Positions 26,096 through 34,776 of a stretch of 64,000 nt of DNA are shown here, piece by piece. The stretch covers positions 248,001 through 312,000 of the forward strand of contig NZ_JAKJHW010000002.1 of NCBI RefSeq assembly GCF_021646685.1. The letters are read 5' to 3'. The position numbers were made by a program, and so were the translations under genes. Each line of letters starts with the position of its first letter. Position 1 is the stretch's first letter. The notes beneath the pieces were generated by a model, which saw nothing but the letters and a program-made list of their open reading frames with translations, was not told the origin of the DNA and ran no database searches. Origin of the DNA: Pseudalkalibacillus salsuginis (GTDB taxonomy: Bacteria; Bacillota; Bacilli; Bacillales; Fictibacillaceae).

Positions 26096-26701
26096 CTATT
26101 TTTGTGGTCTTGCCCATATGAAATAAATCAAACCTGCCAGTGCCCTTTCTACCTTCAACACTTCCAGTTGTGATTCGTCCACAAAACCAATAATATCCCT
26201 TTGTTGATGGCAGCCGATCATTTTATAGGCAAGCGGATCAATGCCTCTTTGGATCCCTCTTAACATTCGATTCGTACTTTTCCCATGTTCAAGCATCAAT
26301 ACTTTCCCATCCGGCTTACTCCACCTTTGGAAGCGGTTCAATATTTGCACAGGGTTTTCGTAAGAACAGAAGGATAAGGAAGAAACGATTGTATCGAAGC
26401 TGTTCTTTTCAAAATGGATCGTTTCGACATCTGCCTGTTCCAGATTGATCTCGAACGGATAGGAATGAGTGATTTTACTGGCTGCATTCAGCATTTCAGA
26501 ACTGAAATCGATCCCTGTCAATTCGGTTACATTTCTATAATAAGGAAGGTTCAAACCAGTGCCGATCGCAACCTCCAGGGTCTTCCCATCTGCATCAGGA
26601 ATGATCCTTTTCCGAAATCTGGCTGTAGGATCTTTCTTTTGCAGCTTTTCATATTTTTTAGCTTGCTTATCGAATTTTCGAATGTGAGCGTCTTTATCCA
26701 T
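26096..26701 (-). CDS. Class I SAM-dependent methyltransferase (UbiE-like)
   Basis: A 201-aa enzyme with motif I TLEVAIGTGLNLPYY, the acidic LTGIDFSSEML strand and the post-II motif FDTIVSSLSFCSYENP, as in UbiE/COQ5-like lipid or quinone methylases. A Lys-rich N-terminus (KQAKKYEKLQKKDP) precedes the fold. The C-terminal RGIDPLAYKMIGCHQQRD segment resembles phospholipid N-methyltransferase-like proteins. The substrate is undetermined. It lies downstream of an MFS gene on the same strand (22 bp gap). Confidence 0.8.
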   Translation of the reverse strand: MDKDAHIRKFDKQAKKYEKLQKKDPTARFRKRIIPDADGKTLEVAIGTGLNLPYYRNVTELTGIDFSSEMLNAASKITHSYPFEINLEQADVETIHFEKNSFDTIVSSLSFCSYENPVQILNRFQRWSKPDGKVLMLEHGKSTNRMLRGIQRGIDPLAYKMIGCHQQRDIIGFVDESQLEVLKVERALAGLIYFIWARPQK

Positions 26702-26723
26702 CAGGACGCCCCCTTTCCATTCA

Positions 26724-28037
26724 TCAGCTGTTTTCAGGTTGCGGCAGCAGGAAACTCATGACTGCAGCAGCGACAAGAATAAGAATCGCATATATGATCG
26801 ATTGCTGGTAATTCCCCATCATGTCGTATAACATTCCTGGCAAGTAAGAGCCGAGTGCTGCACCAATCTGGTGACTGAGAAACAACCCACCTACCACAAG
26901 CCCGATGCTGTAGTTTTTGAAATACTCTGTAGCAAGCTTGATCGTCGGGGCAACCGTGGAAAAATCGACGATTCCAAACGAAATGCCAAATAAGATCAAC
27001 ATAGCCGGATTATGATGAAAGAACACCGCTAAGTCTGAAAAACCACCGATGATGAGCAGCAACACCAAGGTTAAACCGCGGAGGCCATATAAGAACCCGA
27101 GCATCTTCCGGCAATCCCACTTATCCGATAAATAACCAGAAGTGATCGTCCCTGCAAAATTGAATGCAGCTAAAAGCCCGATCGTCCAACTGATGACGGC
27201 ATTCGAAACACCATGATGCTTTGAAAACGGAATCAAGTGGGTATCGATCAATCCGCTTGTCGTCACACCGCAAACGAAGAATGGAAGCATCAAAAACCAA
27301 AACTCCTTCTTTTTCAGTACCTTGAAGAAAACGAACATACCTGGTGCACGAACCGGCATTTGAATAGTTTTAGCTGGTCTTTTCACTGTGTACCCATATG
27401 GTTGCAAACCCATTTCACTTGGCCGGTTTTTAATGAAAAACACGAGCAGTGGAAGAAAAATCAACATTAAGAACAACCCATACGATAATACAGCCGTCTG
27501 CCAGGTGGTCCAGTTGATGAAATTGAGCGTCGATGGGACAATCAATAGCTGACCTGCAGCTGTTCCAGCCGACAAAATACCGAGTGCAAGTCCGCGCTTT
27601 TTCTGGAACCAGTTTGAAATGACGACAGTTCCGGTTACTTGCGAGGCTCCACCAAAACCGATTGATGCAATGATACCGTATAAAAGGAATAATTGCCACG
27701 GATGGTTTGCAAATGTCGTCATGAACATCGCCGTACCAACGAATATCACACTACCGATAAAGATTGCTCTGGGACCGACATGATCGACGACCTTACCGAT
27801 CACCGGCTGGGAAATACCGAATATGATATAGCTGACCATCCCTACCATGGAGATCAATCCGCGGTTCGTCTGAAAGAAAGATTCCCAAGGTTCGATAAAA
27901 GCACCGAATGATAAACGGATCCCCTGTATAGTCAAAAGAGTCAGGAACGCCAGGGCAAGGATGATCCATGCATAATGTATTTTTTTGTTATAGGCTGTTT
28001 GCTGTCCTTGCTCACCGATTGCTACTGGTCCTTTCAT
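26724..28037 (-). CDS. MFS transporter (OFA / monocarboxylate-like)
   Basis: A 437-aa, 12-helix MFS protein. GKVVDHVGPRAIF between helices 2 and 3 is the motif A equivalent, and the sequence RSFGAFIEPWE-type start (here RLSFGAFIEPWESFF) plus a long central loop are typical of the oxalate/formate antiporter-like branch. The GGGGGTGA ribosome binding site precedes the ATG at 28037. It is divergent from a LysR regulator with 108 bp between them, so the regulator probably controls it; the substrate may be an organic acid. Confidence 0.8.
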   Translation of the reverse strand: MKGPVAIGEQGQQTAYNKKIHYAWIILALAFLTLLTIQGIRLSFGAFIEPWESFFQTNRGLISMVGMVSYIIFGISQPVIGKVVDHVGPRAIFIGSVIFVGTAMFMTTFANHPWQLFLLYGIIASIGFGGASQVTGTVVISNWFQKKRGLALGILSAGTAAGQLLIVPSTLNFINWTTWQTAVLSYGLFLMLIFLPLLVFFIKNRPSEMGLQPYGYTVKRPAKTIQMPVRAPGMFVFFKVLKKKEFWFLMLPFFVCGVTTSGLIDTHLIPFSKHHGVSNAVISWTIGLLAAFNFAGTITSGYLSDKWDCRKMLGFLYGLRGLTLVLLLIIGGFSDLAVFFHHNPAMLILFGISFGIVDFSTVAPTIKLATEYFKNYSIGLVVGGLFLSHQIGAALGSYLPGMLYDMMGNYQQSIIYAILILVAAAVMSFLLPQPENS

Positions 28038-28099
28038 CAAATCACCCCCATCTACCCTCCATATTAATTCAAAATTCCGACTCCCAGAATAATCATTAT

Positions 28100-28130
28100 G
28101 GTATAATTGCTATAACAATCCGTTATAACC
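28100..28130. promoter_or_regulatory. Dyad operator candidate between MFS and LysR genes
   Basis: GGTATAA and TTATAACC form an interrupted inverted repeat with a 16-base centre. It lies where a LysR-type regulator would bind to control both genes. TATAAT within the left arm could be a -10 box. Confidence 0.45.
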
Positions 28131-28145
28131 AGGAAGGTGGCTCAC

Positions 28146-29009
28146 ATGACTTTACAACAGTTGCGTTTTTTTATTGAAGTTGCGGAAAAAGGCAGCATGT
28201 CAAAGGCCTCAAACAGTCTCTTCATCTCACAGCCTGCACTGAGCAAACAATTGAAACAGCTTGAAAAATCATTGAATCAGACTTTGATGGTCCGGACGAA
28301 TATCGGTATCCGGCTGACTGAGCAAGGAAGGCTCTTTCTTAAGAAAATCAGACCGTTAGTCGAACAACTCAATTCCGTCATTTACGAAACCATCAATCCG
28401 ACTACGTTTCGATTCGGATCATTGCCGACAATGGCATCTTATTATTTTCCGAAAATCGCAAAACAGATGAAATCACATCAACTGTTTACAGTGCTTGAAA
28501 GCAGGAGCACACAATTATTGGAGTCCCTTCATAAAGGTGAAATCGATGGTGCATTCATTCAAGATTTTGAAGAAGGGGATGGCATTCGGGATCTTATGTT
28601 ATTTGAGGAAGAATATTTAGTGGCAATACCGAGTGATCATTTATTTGCTCCAAAACCTCTGATCACCCTTGATGACCTTAATCAGGAAAAAATCATCCTT
28701 CCGCTGATCCCTTGTGAAACACGCCTTAAAGTTGAAAACATGTATAAGGAAAATGGTCTTTCATATCAACTGGCACTCGAAACGCCTTATGAAACGATCC
28801 TCGGTTATACAGCAGAAGGAGTCGGCTTATCATTCATACCTGAAATCCAGGCGGAACACGTCCAGCATCAAGGTGTCGTTTACCGTCGCTTGAAGCCTGC
28901 TGTTCTTAAGCGAACACTCCATTTTGTCACCAAATCCGACCTCGTGTATGAAATGATCCAGCATTATCGATCAAAAGGTAAAATGATTGAAGAAGTCGTC
29001 CCTTCCTGA
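28146..29009 (+). CDS. LysR-family transcriptional regulator
   Basis: About 287 aa. The N-terminal winged helix-turn-helix is LysR type (LQQLRFFIEVAEKGSMSKAS, then SQPALSKQLKQLE), followed by a periplasmic-binding-like effector domain (residues 90-287). LysR proteins activate a divergent gene with a small-molecule co-inducer, here probably the MFS gene. The ATG at 28146 has AGGAAGG upstream; a GTG three codons earlier is less likely. Confidence 0.9.
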   Translation: MTLQQLRFFIEVAEKGSMSKASNSLFISQPALSKQLKQLEKSLNQTLMVRTNIGIRLTEQGRLFLKKIRPLVEQLNSVIYETINPTTFRFGSLPTMASYYFPKIAKQMKSHQLFTVLESRSTQLLESLHKGEIDGAFIQDFEEGDGIRDLMLFEEEYLVAIPSDHLFAPKPLITLDDLNQEKIILPLIPCETRLKVENMYKENGLSYQLALETPYETILGYTAEGVGLSFIPEIQAEHVQHQGVVYRRLKPAVLKRTLHFVTKSDLVYEMIQHYRSKGKMIEEVVPS

Positions 29010-29015
29010 GGAGAT

Positions 29016-29039
29016 TTAGGTGGTGGAATCACCACCTAA
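29016..29039 (+). terminator. Hairpin after the LysR gene
   Basis: TTAGGTGGTG and CACCACCTAA form a perfect ten-base stem with a GAAT loop, seven bases after the stop. It lacks a T-run, so termination may be weak. Confidence 0.55.
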
Positions 29040-29144
29040 GTCAAAGCCCTTTCATTATCCAATCCCCAAAAATTCCCTTATCATGCTATTGGTTCGTGTT
29101 TTTGAACAAACCCTGTAATTTTGAAAGCACTTGGTACAGCTTAA

Positions 29145-29197
29145 TTGTAAACCATTATAATATTTTAGTTGACATATTTTTTGAGTTTCCTTATATT
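29145..29197 (+). promoter_or_regulatory. BirA operator overlapping the bioY promoter
   Basis: TTGTAAAC, 15 bases, GTTGACAT forms the BirA-type dyad (29145-29175). TTGACA at 29169-29174 and TATATT at 29192-29197, 17 bp apart, form a near-consensus sigma-A promoter whose -35 lies inside the right arm. Biotinyl-AMP-bound BirA would therefore repress bioY-bioB directly. Confidence 0.8.
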
Positions 29198-29234
29198 CTA
29201 CTAGAGAGATAACTATGTTTTGGAGGAGACTTTT

Positions 29235-29813
29235 ATGAAACTGAAACCGATTGATATTACACTTGCTGCTGTGTTTGCCGCTCTTATGGCAGTCGGCGCA
29301 AACCTGACCTCCCTCCTTGTAATCGGGAGTGTCCCAATAACCTTACAAACGTTCTTCAGTGTTCTGGCCGGCATGATTCTAGGAAGTCGTCTAGGTGCGA
29401 TATCGATGACGGTTTACGCTGTGATCGGGCTAGCCGGAGCCCCTGTGTTCGCCCAATTCAGCGGTGGATTCGGCATGATTCTGAAGCCGACGTTCGGATT
29501 CATCCTTTCTTTCATTCTAGTAGCTTATATAACTGGAAAAATCGTTGAATCGAATTCCAGTAAAAAAAGTTACCTGATTGCAGCATTGGTCGGTATGGTG
29601 ATCAACTATGCAGCGGGGACAAACTGGATGTTTGCAGCAATGAAGGTATGGGCGGATGCTCCTGAAGGATTCACGTACAAAATGGCCTGGGGATGGATGC
29701 TTGCACCGCTCCCGAAAGACATCCTCTTATCAGTGTGTGCAGGCCTTATTGCACCAAGACTCAACCGTACTCTTTCAAAAACCTCCCGTACAATCAAAAA
29801 ATCTGCAGCTTAA
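29235..29813 (+). CDS. bioY: Biotin transporter substrate-binding protein BioY
   Basis: A 192-aa membrane protein with six helices and the BioY pattern (DITLAAVFAALMAVGAN near the start, VPITLQTFFSVLAGMILG, and a long GGFGMILKPTFGF stretch). It is the S component of an ECF-type biotin importer. The ATG at 29235 follows GGAGGAG. It lies 12 bp upstream of bioB behind a BirA-regulated promoter, so uptake and synthesis are repressed together when biotin is plentiful. Confidence 0.93.
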   Translation: MKLKPIDITLAAVFAALMAVGANLTSLLVIGSVPITLQTFFSVLAGMILGSRLGAISMTVYAVIGLAGAPVFAQFSGGFGMILKPTFGFILSFILVAYITGKIVESNSSKKSYLIAALVGMVINYAAGTNWMFAAMKVWADAPEGFTYKMAWGWMLAPLPKDILLSVCAGLIAPRLNRTLSKTSRTIKKSAA

Positions 29814-29825
29814 AGGAGTGGTGAA

Positions 29826-30818
29826 ATGACAACAAAATGGAATGACCTCGCAGACCATGTAATCTCTGGCGGGGAAATTACCGATGCAGAAGCCTTATCC
29901 ATTTTGGATGCACCTGATGAAGAACTTTTGCTTTTACTCTATGCAGCCTACCAAATCCGGAAAACGTATTATGGGAATAAAGTGAAGCTTAATATGATCA
30001 TGAATGCGAAATCAGGACTATGCCCCGAAAACTGTGGTTATTGTGCTCAATCGATCGTTTCCGATGCACCGATCGACTCCTATCCGATGGTTGAAAAAAA
30101 GACCCTTCTGAATGGAGCAGAACAAGCTCATAAAATGAATGTCGGGACATATTGTATAGTTGCCAGCGGAAGGGGCCCGACGAACCGTGATGTCGATACT
30201 GTCGTATCCGCGGTAGAAGAAATCAAAGAGAATTACGAATTGAAAATCTGTGCCTGCCTCGGTATATTGAAACCTGACCAAGCGGCCAGGCTGAAAGCTG
30301 CCGGTGTCGATCGATATAATCATAACTTGAATACAGCCGAGACGAATCATGACAACATCACGACCTCCCATACATATGATGATCGCGTCTCTACTGTCAA
30401 TATTGCGAAAAATGCTGGCATCTCGCCATGTTCAGGTGTGATCGTCGGAATGAAAGAAACGAAACAGGAAGTCGTCGATGTTGCACACAGTTTGAAAGTC
30501 CTTGATGCAGATTCAATTCCGGTAAACTTCCTACATGCAATTGATGGCACTCCATTAGAAGGGACCTATGAGCTCGATCCAAGGTATTGCCTGAAGGTAC
30601 TGGCTCTATTCCGATTCATCAATCCAACAAAAGAAATCCGCATATCAGGCGGACGTGAAGTGAATTTAAGAAGCCTCCAGCCACTTGGTTTGTATGCAGC
30701 CAACTCCATCTTTGTCGGTGATTATTTGACGACAGCGGGCCAGGACAGTACAAAGGATCACGAAATGCTTGAAGATCTCGGCTTTGAAATTGATTACGTC
30801 AAAGTACCTGTCAGTTGA
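29826..30818 (+). CDS. bioB: Biotin synthase BioB
   Basis: A 330-aa radical SAM enzyme. The 4Fe-4S cluster ligands are Cys66, Cys70 and Cys73 in CPENCGYC, and the conserved YNHNLNT segment is present. It inserts sulfur into dethiobiotin in the last step of biotin synthesis. AAAGGAG precedes the ATG. No other bio genes lie in the window, so earlier steps are elsewhere or absent. A repeat fragment and a terminator follow. Confidence 0.95.
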   Translation: MTTKWNDLADHVISGGEITDAEALSILDAPDEELLLLLYAAYQIRKTYYGNKVKLNMIMNAKSGLCPENCGYCAQSIVSDAPIDSYPMVEKKTLLNGAEQAHKMNVGTYCIVASGRGPTNRDVDTVVSAVEEIKENYELKICACLGILKPDQAARLKAAGVDRYNHNLNTAETNHDNITTSHTYDDRVSTVNIAKNAGISPCSGVIVGMKETKQEVVDVAHSLKVLDADSIPVNFLHAIDGTPLEGTYELDPRYCLKVLALFRFINPTKEIRISGGREVNLRSLQPLGLYAANSIFVGDYLTTAGQDSTKDHEMLEDLGFEIDYVKVPVS

Positions 30819-30829
30819 AACTAACGATT

Positions 30830-30905
30830 ACAAGTGGTTGGGCGTGGGAGCTAGAGATTCCATCTTCGTAAACAAAATTTTTATACTTTCTTACCTTTTA
30901 AGAAA
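30830..30905 (+). repeat. 3' part of an interspersed repeat (copy C)
   Basis: AAGTGGTTGGGCG, GAGCTAGA, ATTCC, TCTTCG, AAACAAAAT and CTTTTAAG occur in the same order and spacing as at 54630-54700, with roughly 80% identity over 75 bases. Only the 3' portion is present. It begins ten bases after bioB. Confidence 0.6.
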
Positions 30906-30936
30906 AACCCACGGGAAATTTCACCGTGGGTTTTCC
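30904..30936. terminator. Bidirectional terminator between bioB and the LysM-GH18 gene
   Basis: AAAACCCACGG / CCGTGGGTTTT stem with flanking A- and T-runs between convergent genes. Confidence 0.8.
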
Positions 30937-30967
30937 ACATTAACCGACACCCTTCCACTCAACCGAA

Positions 30968-32236
30968 TCATTTCACAACTTCGACGTTTTCATCCAAATA
31001 AACCCAATTTTGAGGAAATCGATAACGTAGACGCCAGTATGTGGCTCCGAGCAGGTTATATACTTCGAGAAGGGCGTACTTTGCGACAAAACTTTTTATA
31101 TCCTCGTACCATACCGCATGCTCTATACCATCTCTTCTATAAATATATCCCGGAGCTTGTGCTGAGAGATCAAATGTAATAGGAACCCAATTCGCTATCG
31201 CCAGATTTTGGGCATTATTCGCAGTGATCGACCGAGCTACATTTCCCTGCTTATGAGGTAGCGTCCAATCATACCCATACAGGGCCATTGCCAACATGAC
31301 TTTACGACGGTTGATCTGACCAGTTGCATACATCAACACCTGTTCGACCCACCAGACAGGGGCGATGGGATCAGGAGGCCCGACCGCATAGCCATAGTCT
31401 ATCGTCATGATCGATACTATATCTGCAGTTTCTCCAATCGCCCTGTAATCGAGAAATCCGACTAAACGGTTCGACGGCATATCACTGCTTTTTGCATGGG
31501 CATTGACCTGCATAATCCTCGTTCCAAGGGCCCCTTTCAATTCCCGCAAGAAGGCAGTGAACTCATTTCTTCTTGTCGGAGGCACGAATTCAAAATCGAT
31601 GCTTACCCCAGCAAAACCTTTGTTAGTAACCGTAGTGACAAGATTCCGGATCAGTGTACCCCTGACAGTTGTACTCTGTAAAACAACATCAGCCAAATCC
31701 GGACTGAAATTGCCTTGTTCATAATTGCTGATGACCAACAACGGTTTGATATTCAATTGTTTACTATATTGTATGATAGCTTCATCATTCGGTTGGATAA
31801 GAGCCCCTTGACGGTTGAATGAGTAAGTGAAAATGCCAAGATAAGATATATTTCCGGAAATCTCCCGTAAAATATTCTGATAAGGGGACTGGTCCCAAGC
31901 ATCGATGAACACAAGCGTCTGCAGCGGGTATTTCAATTGAGTCGGGATACGGATGCGTTGACCTACTTGCAGTGCGTCAGGGTCAACACCAGGATTGGCT
32001 GCGATGATTGCCTGGACTGTCGTCCGGAATAGCAGTGACAGCTTCCAATACGTATCCCCTGCTCTGATCTGGTAAAACCTCTCGGGCAGGCTTTCGTCCG
32101 GAATATAGAGATTCAATCCAGGTACGAGTGCATCCGAGGTCAATCCATTCACCAGCTGTATGGTAGGAATGGGTACCCCATAGATACTCGAAATCCTCCA
32201 TAATGTATCCCCGGATACGACCGTATGAATCGCCAT
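30968..32236 (-). CDS. LysM-GH18 spore cortex lytic enzyme (YaaH/SleL type)
   Basis: About 422 aa. Two N-terminal LysM repeats (about residues 2-46 and 52-97, each with a GDTxWxxS/L pattern) bind peptidoglycan; the rest is a GH18 TIM barrel. The catalytic DxxDxDxE motif is represented by GVSIDFEFV with Asp214 and Glu216. YaaH/SleL N-acetylglucosaminidases degrade cortex fragments in germinating spores. The ATG at 32236 has GGGGG five bases upstream; the frame extends 13 codons further. No signal peptide, as expected for a protein assembled by the mother cell. Confidence 0.88.
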   Translation of the reverse strand: MAIHTVVSGDTLWRISSIYGVPIPTIQLVNGLTSDALVPGLNLYIPDESLPERFYQIRAGDTYWKLSLLFRTTVQAIIAANPGVDPDALQVGQRIRIPTQLKYPLQTLVFIDAWDQSPYQNILREISGNISYLGIFTYSFNRQGALIQPNDEAIIQYSKQLNIKPLLVISNYEQGNFSPDLADVVLQSTTVRGTLIRNLVTTVTNKGFAGVSIDFEFVPPTRRNEFTAFLRELKGALGTRIMQVNAHAKSSDMPSNRLVGFLDYRAIGETADIVSIMTIDYGYAVGPPDPIAPVWWVEQVLMYATGQINRRKVMLAMALYGYDWTLPHKQGNVARSITANNAQNLAIANWVPITFDLSAQAPGYIYRRDGIEHAVWYEDIKSFVAKYALLEVYNLLGATYWRLRYRFPQNWVYLDENVEVVK

Positions 32237-32330
32237 ATGCATCCCCCACATCATTCTGTCCTCTTCTATATACATATTAGTAGAGGTATGAGGTCATGCT
32301 GCACTCCCACAACTTTTGAAGGTCCAGGTT

Positions 32331-32353
32331 AAAAAGCCCCCAAATCGGGAGCT
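32331..32353 (-). terminator. Terminator of the 32.4-33.1 kb gene
   Basis: On the minus strand AGCTCCC / GGGGGCT stem followed by five T. Confidence 0.65.
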
Positions 32354-32410
32354 TCTTACTACTGTAAAAACGATTTTACAAAGTTTCAATCTAATGATAA
32401 ATTTGTGTAT

Positions 32411-33082
32411 TCAAAATTCCAGTTCGGGTTTCATAATTTTGATCCCTTTGTGAGAGCGGAAATACACCTCTTTATCCGATTCATAATGGACTTCTACCTT
32501 CAAATCGCCTATCATTAGTAAACTCATCTTTTCACGTAGCCCTATTGCCTCGTTCCAATCCAAGCTGGAATTGAGAAGATGGACAATCCTCTTAATACTT
32601 TCCGGATTATTTATTTTACGGCAATTTCGATCATCCGGATTTTCATAAATACAAACCATTCCAGGTACTTCTTTAACCCATTCCGTAGAAGTATGTCTTG
32701 GTGTCTTATCAAAGATCACTTCAGTTTCATTACCATGTTCATTATAAGACACAGATAAATGAAGCTCACCATCGAATTTATTCTTAATCCATGTTGAACG
32801 AAAACCCCTCCAATCATTATCATCAAGTGCGGCATCATCCAATATCCAACCATTTACAGGAAGTTCTTTCAAATAGTATTTGTAGATATCTTCCCGGTGG
32901 TCCCCTTTTATTGTATAAGTATTTCGATTAGGTACCAACCCTTTATATAATGGTATATCTTCATTCTCTTCAGGTATGATTGCCATCCCTTCATACGTGT
33001 CATCTGCCATTTTTCCATAAACAAAATATCCGCTGAACATTACAATCACGACAGCTATCAGACCTGCAACCCGCTTTTCCAT
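32411..33082 (-). CDS. Membrane-anchored protein of unknown function
   Basis: A 223-aa protein with one N-terminal helix (residues 7-24) and a soluble extracytoplasmic domain of about 195 residues rich in Asp, Glu and Lys. An MEKR start and an AGGAAGGG site support the ATG. A central segment RNTYTIKGDHREDIYKYYLK suggests an alpha/beta domain, but I do not recognise a family. It lies 16 bp behind an MFS gene on the same strand and may be co-expressed with it. Confidence 0.65.
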   Translation of the reverse strand: MEKRVAGLIAVVIVMFSGYFVYGKMADDTYEGMAIIPEENEDIPLYKGLVPNRNTYTIKGDHREDIYKYYLKELPVNGWILDDAALDDNDWRGFRSTWIKNKFDGELHLSVSYNEHGNETEVIFDKTPRHTSTEWVKEVPGMVCIYENPDDRNCRKINNPESIKRIVHLLNSSLDWNEAIGLREKMSLLMIGDLKVEVHYESDKEVYFRSHKGIKIMKPELEF

Positions 33083-33098
33083 AATACCCTTCCTCTTT

Positions 33099-34352
33099 TT
33101 AACCCGCTTGCTTTATTTCCACTTCTTGTTTCCGTGCATCCAGACCTGGACTGATCAAGTAATAGATCAACGTTCCAGTCAAACCGATGACCGTAATGAA
33201 GATTGCCATGATTCCGGACGGCAGGATAGCCCCGATCGTTACCGTGATAGAGACGATCAACATCGCCAGGTTATATTTCAGACCGTTGAATGCCATATAT
33301 GAGCTTCGTGCATCATCAGGGGGTATCGCTGCCATGTACGACTGTTCAACCGGTACCCGGCAAACCTCCCCGACCGTCAAGATTGCCATCATAATCAATA
33401 AAAGCAGTATGTTATTCGAGTAGGCGATCACCCCATATCCGATCGTAAAAATGAAGCAGCTTCCGACCAGGACGGATTTGTCTCGGAACGGCGTAATCAG
33501 CTTCGCGGCGAGCAATGCCATCAATACTACAAGGATGGTATTTTCACTCCTCAAAAAACCCATCATCTGTACGCCGTCAACTTTCCAGAACAAAAACTGT
33601 TGGACTGGCATTTCCGAACTCAACCTGATTCCTATGTAGTTCGTCAACTGGAACTCCATCGATAAAATCAAGACACCAGCGAAGACGTATAGAACAAACA
33701 GACGATCATGCAAGACTTTTTTATAATTCGAGAATAACTGCAAGACATGCTCCTGCGGCCGTAACACAGAGCTGACTGGTGCATAGCTTTCATCGATCAA
33801 GAACGCAACAAGGTAGACAACCACTCCCGTGACTACCGTCAATGCCAGGAACAACTGGAACAAGTAATCCTTGAATAGGAATGCACCCAATATCCCACCT
33901 ATGGCAATAGAAAGGTTGTTCGCCCAGTATGTGATCGAGTACATGAGTTTTCGCTGATCAGGTGTACTGACGTCGATGAGCATCGCAGAGTTCGCAGGGC
34001 CGGCAAGCCCCCAGCAAATGCTGTTGACAGTCATCATCATGAATGTGATCACTGGGGAAAAGAACCATGGTGAGTTGCAGACCATCATGATGAAAAAGGC
34101 GGAAAATCTCAATATTTCTGCAAACAGCATGATCTTTTTACGACCGAATTGATCAGCGAAGTATCCCCCTATAAAATTGATTCCAATCCCGATGAAAACA
34201 TTGATCAACAATAAAAGCCCTGCAATCTTAGCACCGAAATGGACCGCCAGATAAATCGACATGAACGGGAAGATCATACTTCCGACAAAACGACTCATAA
34301 ACGTTTCAATGATACGGATTTTGATGTTCTTATGAAAATCCCTGAATCTCAT
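33099..34352 (-). CDS. MFS drug-efflux-type transporter, paralogue of 52.2 kb gene
   Basis: A 417-aa, 12-helix MFS protein (motif A GGYFADQFGRKKIM). It shares long similar stretches with the product of 52247-53506 (RIRI, SRxxGSMIFPFMxIY, GxxNPAxxAMLIDVST, RxxYMAFNGxxxxxxM), so the two are paralogues. Such proteins are typical proton-coupled efflux pumps of Bacillus; the substrate is unknown. Good GAGAAGG site before the ATG. Gene remnants lie just upstream. Confidence 0.85.
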   Translation of the reverse strand: MRFRDFHKNIKIRIIETFMSRFVGSMIFPFMSIYLAVHFGAKIAGLLLLINVFIGIGINFIGGYFADQFGRKKIMLFAEILRFSAFFIMMVCNSPWFFSPVITFMMMTVNSICWGLAGPANSAMLIDVSTPDQRKLMYSITYWANNLSIAIGGILGAFLFKDYLFQLFLALTVVTGVVVYLVAFLIDESYAPVSSVLRPQEHVLQLFSNYKKVLHDRLFVLYVFAGVLILSMEFQLTNYIGIRLSSEMPVQQFLFWKVDGVQMMGFLRSENTILVVLMALLAAKLITPFRDKSVLVGSCFIFTIGYGVIAYSNNILLLLIMMAILTVGEVCRVPVEQSYMAAIPPDDARSSYMAFNGLKYNLAMLIVSITVTIGAILPSGIMAIFITVIGLTGTLIYYLISPGLDARKQEVEIKQAG

Positions 34353-34384
34353 GATATACCTTCTCTCTCTATTTGTTACCTCAA

Positions 34385-34558
34385 TTATATGATTTGCTCG
34401 TTGTTTACGAATCGTGTGATGGTATCAACTTTTCTACTACTTTGGTTGTACGACTTTTCTTTCTCTCTCCAGTCATGCGTCGAAAGACTGTAGATTGACG
34501 TATCCCGCCACCAGTCTCCTATCCAGAGATGATCATGCAGGGTTCCATCAAGCGTCAT
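34385..34558 (-). pseudogene. C-terminal remnant of a GNAT acetyltransferase
   Basis: The 57-codon frame from 34558 reads MTLDGTLHDHLWIGDWWRDT, then IYSLSTHDW. This matches the C-terminal pattern of RimJ/RimL-like GNAT enzymes (GF-x-EG-x-LR-x-H...DGxWxDT...YSL...DW). The acetyl-CoA-binding core is missing. It follows the truncated nucleotidyltransferase by five bases, as if a deletion joined two genes. Confidence 0.6.
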
Positions 34559-34563
34559 CCCTA

Positions 34564-34776
34564 TTAGATGGAGGAAAGACTGATACTTTTATCTTTAATG
34601 ACTACCCGTAAATCTATATCCGAATATGGATCGGTTTGATCAGTTCCGATTGAACCTCCATAAAACAGGCCTAACACGTTTTTATCTTTGGCCAGATCCT
34701 CTTCAATCCTCCCTATGATCTGGTTTCTCTTTTCAGACAGTCCTGAATTTCTGGCTTCAAATCCCACACATATCAT
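34564..34776 (-). pseudogene. N-terminal remnant of a nucleotidyltransferase
   Basis: About 70 codons remain. LFYGGSIGTDQTDPYSDIDL contains the GS(x)nDxD signature of the Pol-beta/kanamycin nucleotidyltransferase superfamily. Full-length members of this type run to about 250-290 aa; here the frame ends soon after the second Asp, so the domain cannot fold fully. The gene start overlaps the PNPOx stop by one base, so it was probably part of that operon. Confidence 0.65.

Noticed and set aside
30769-31179. 136-aa plus ORF overlapping bioB and the GH18 gene
   Set aside because: It spans a terminator and repeat and is the shadow of two real genes.
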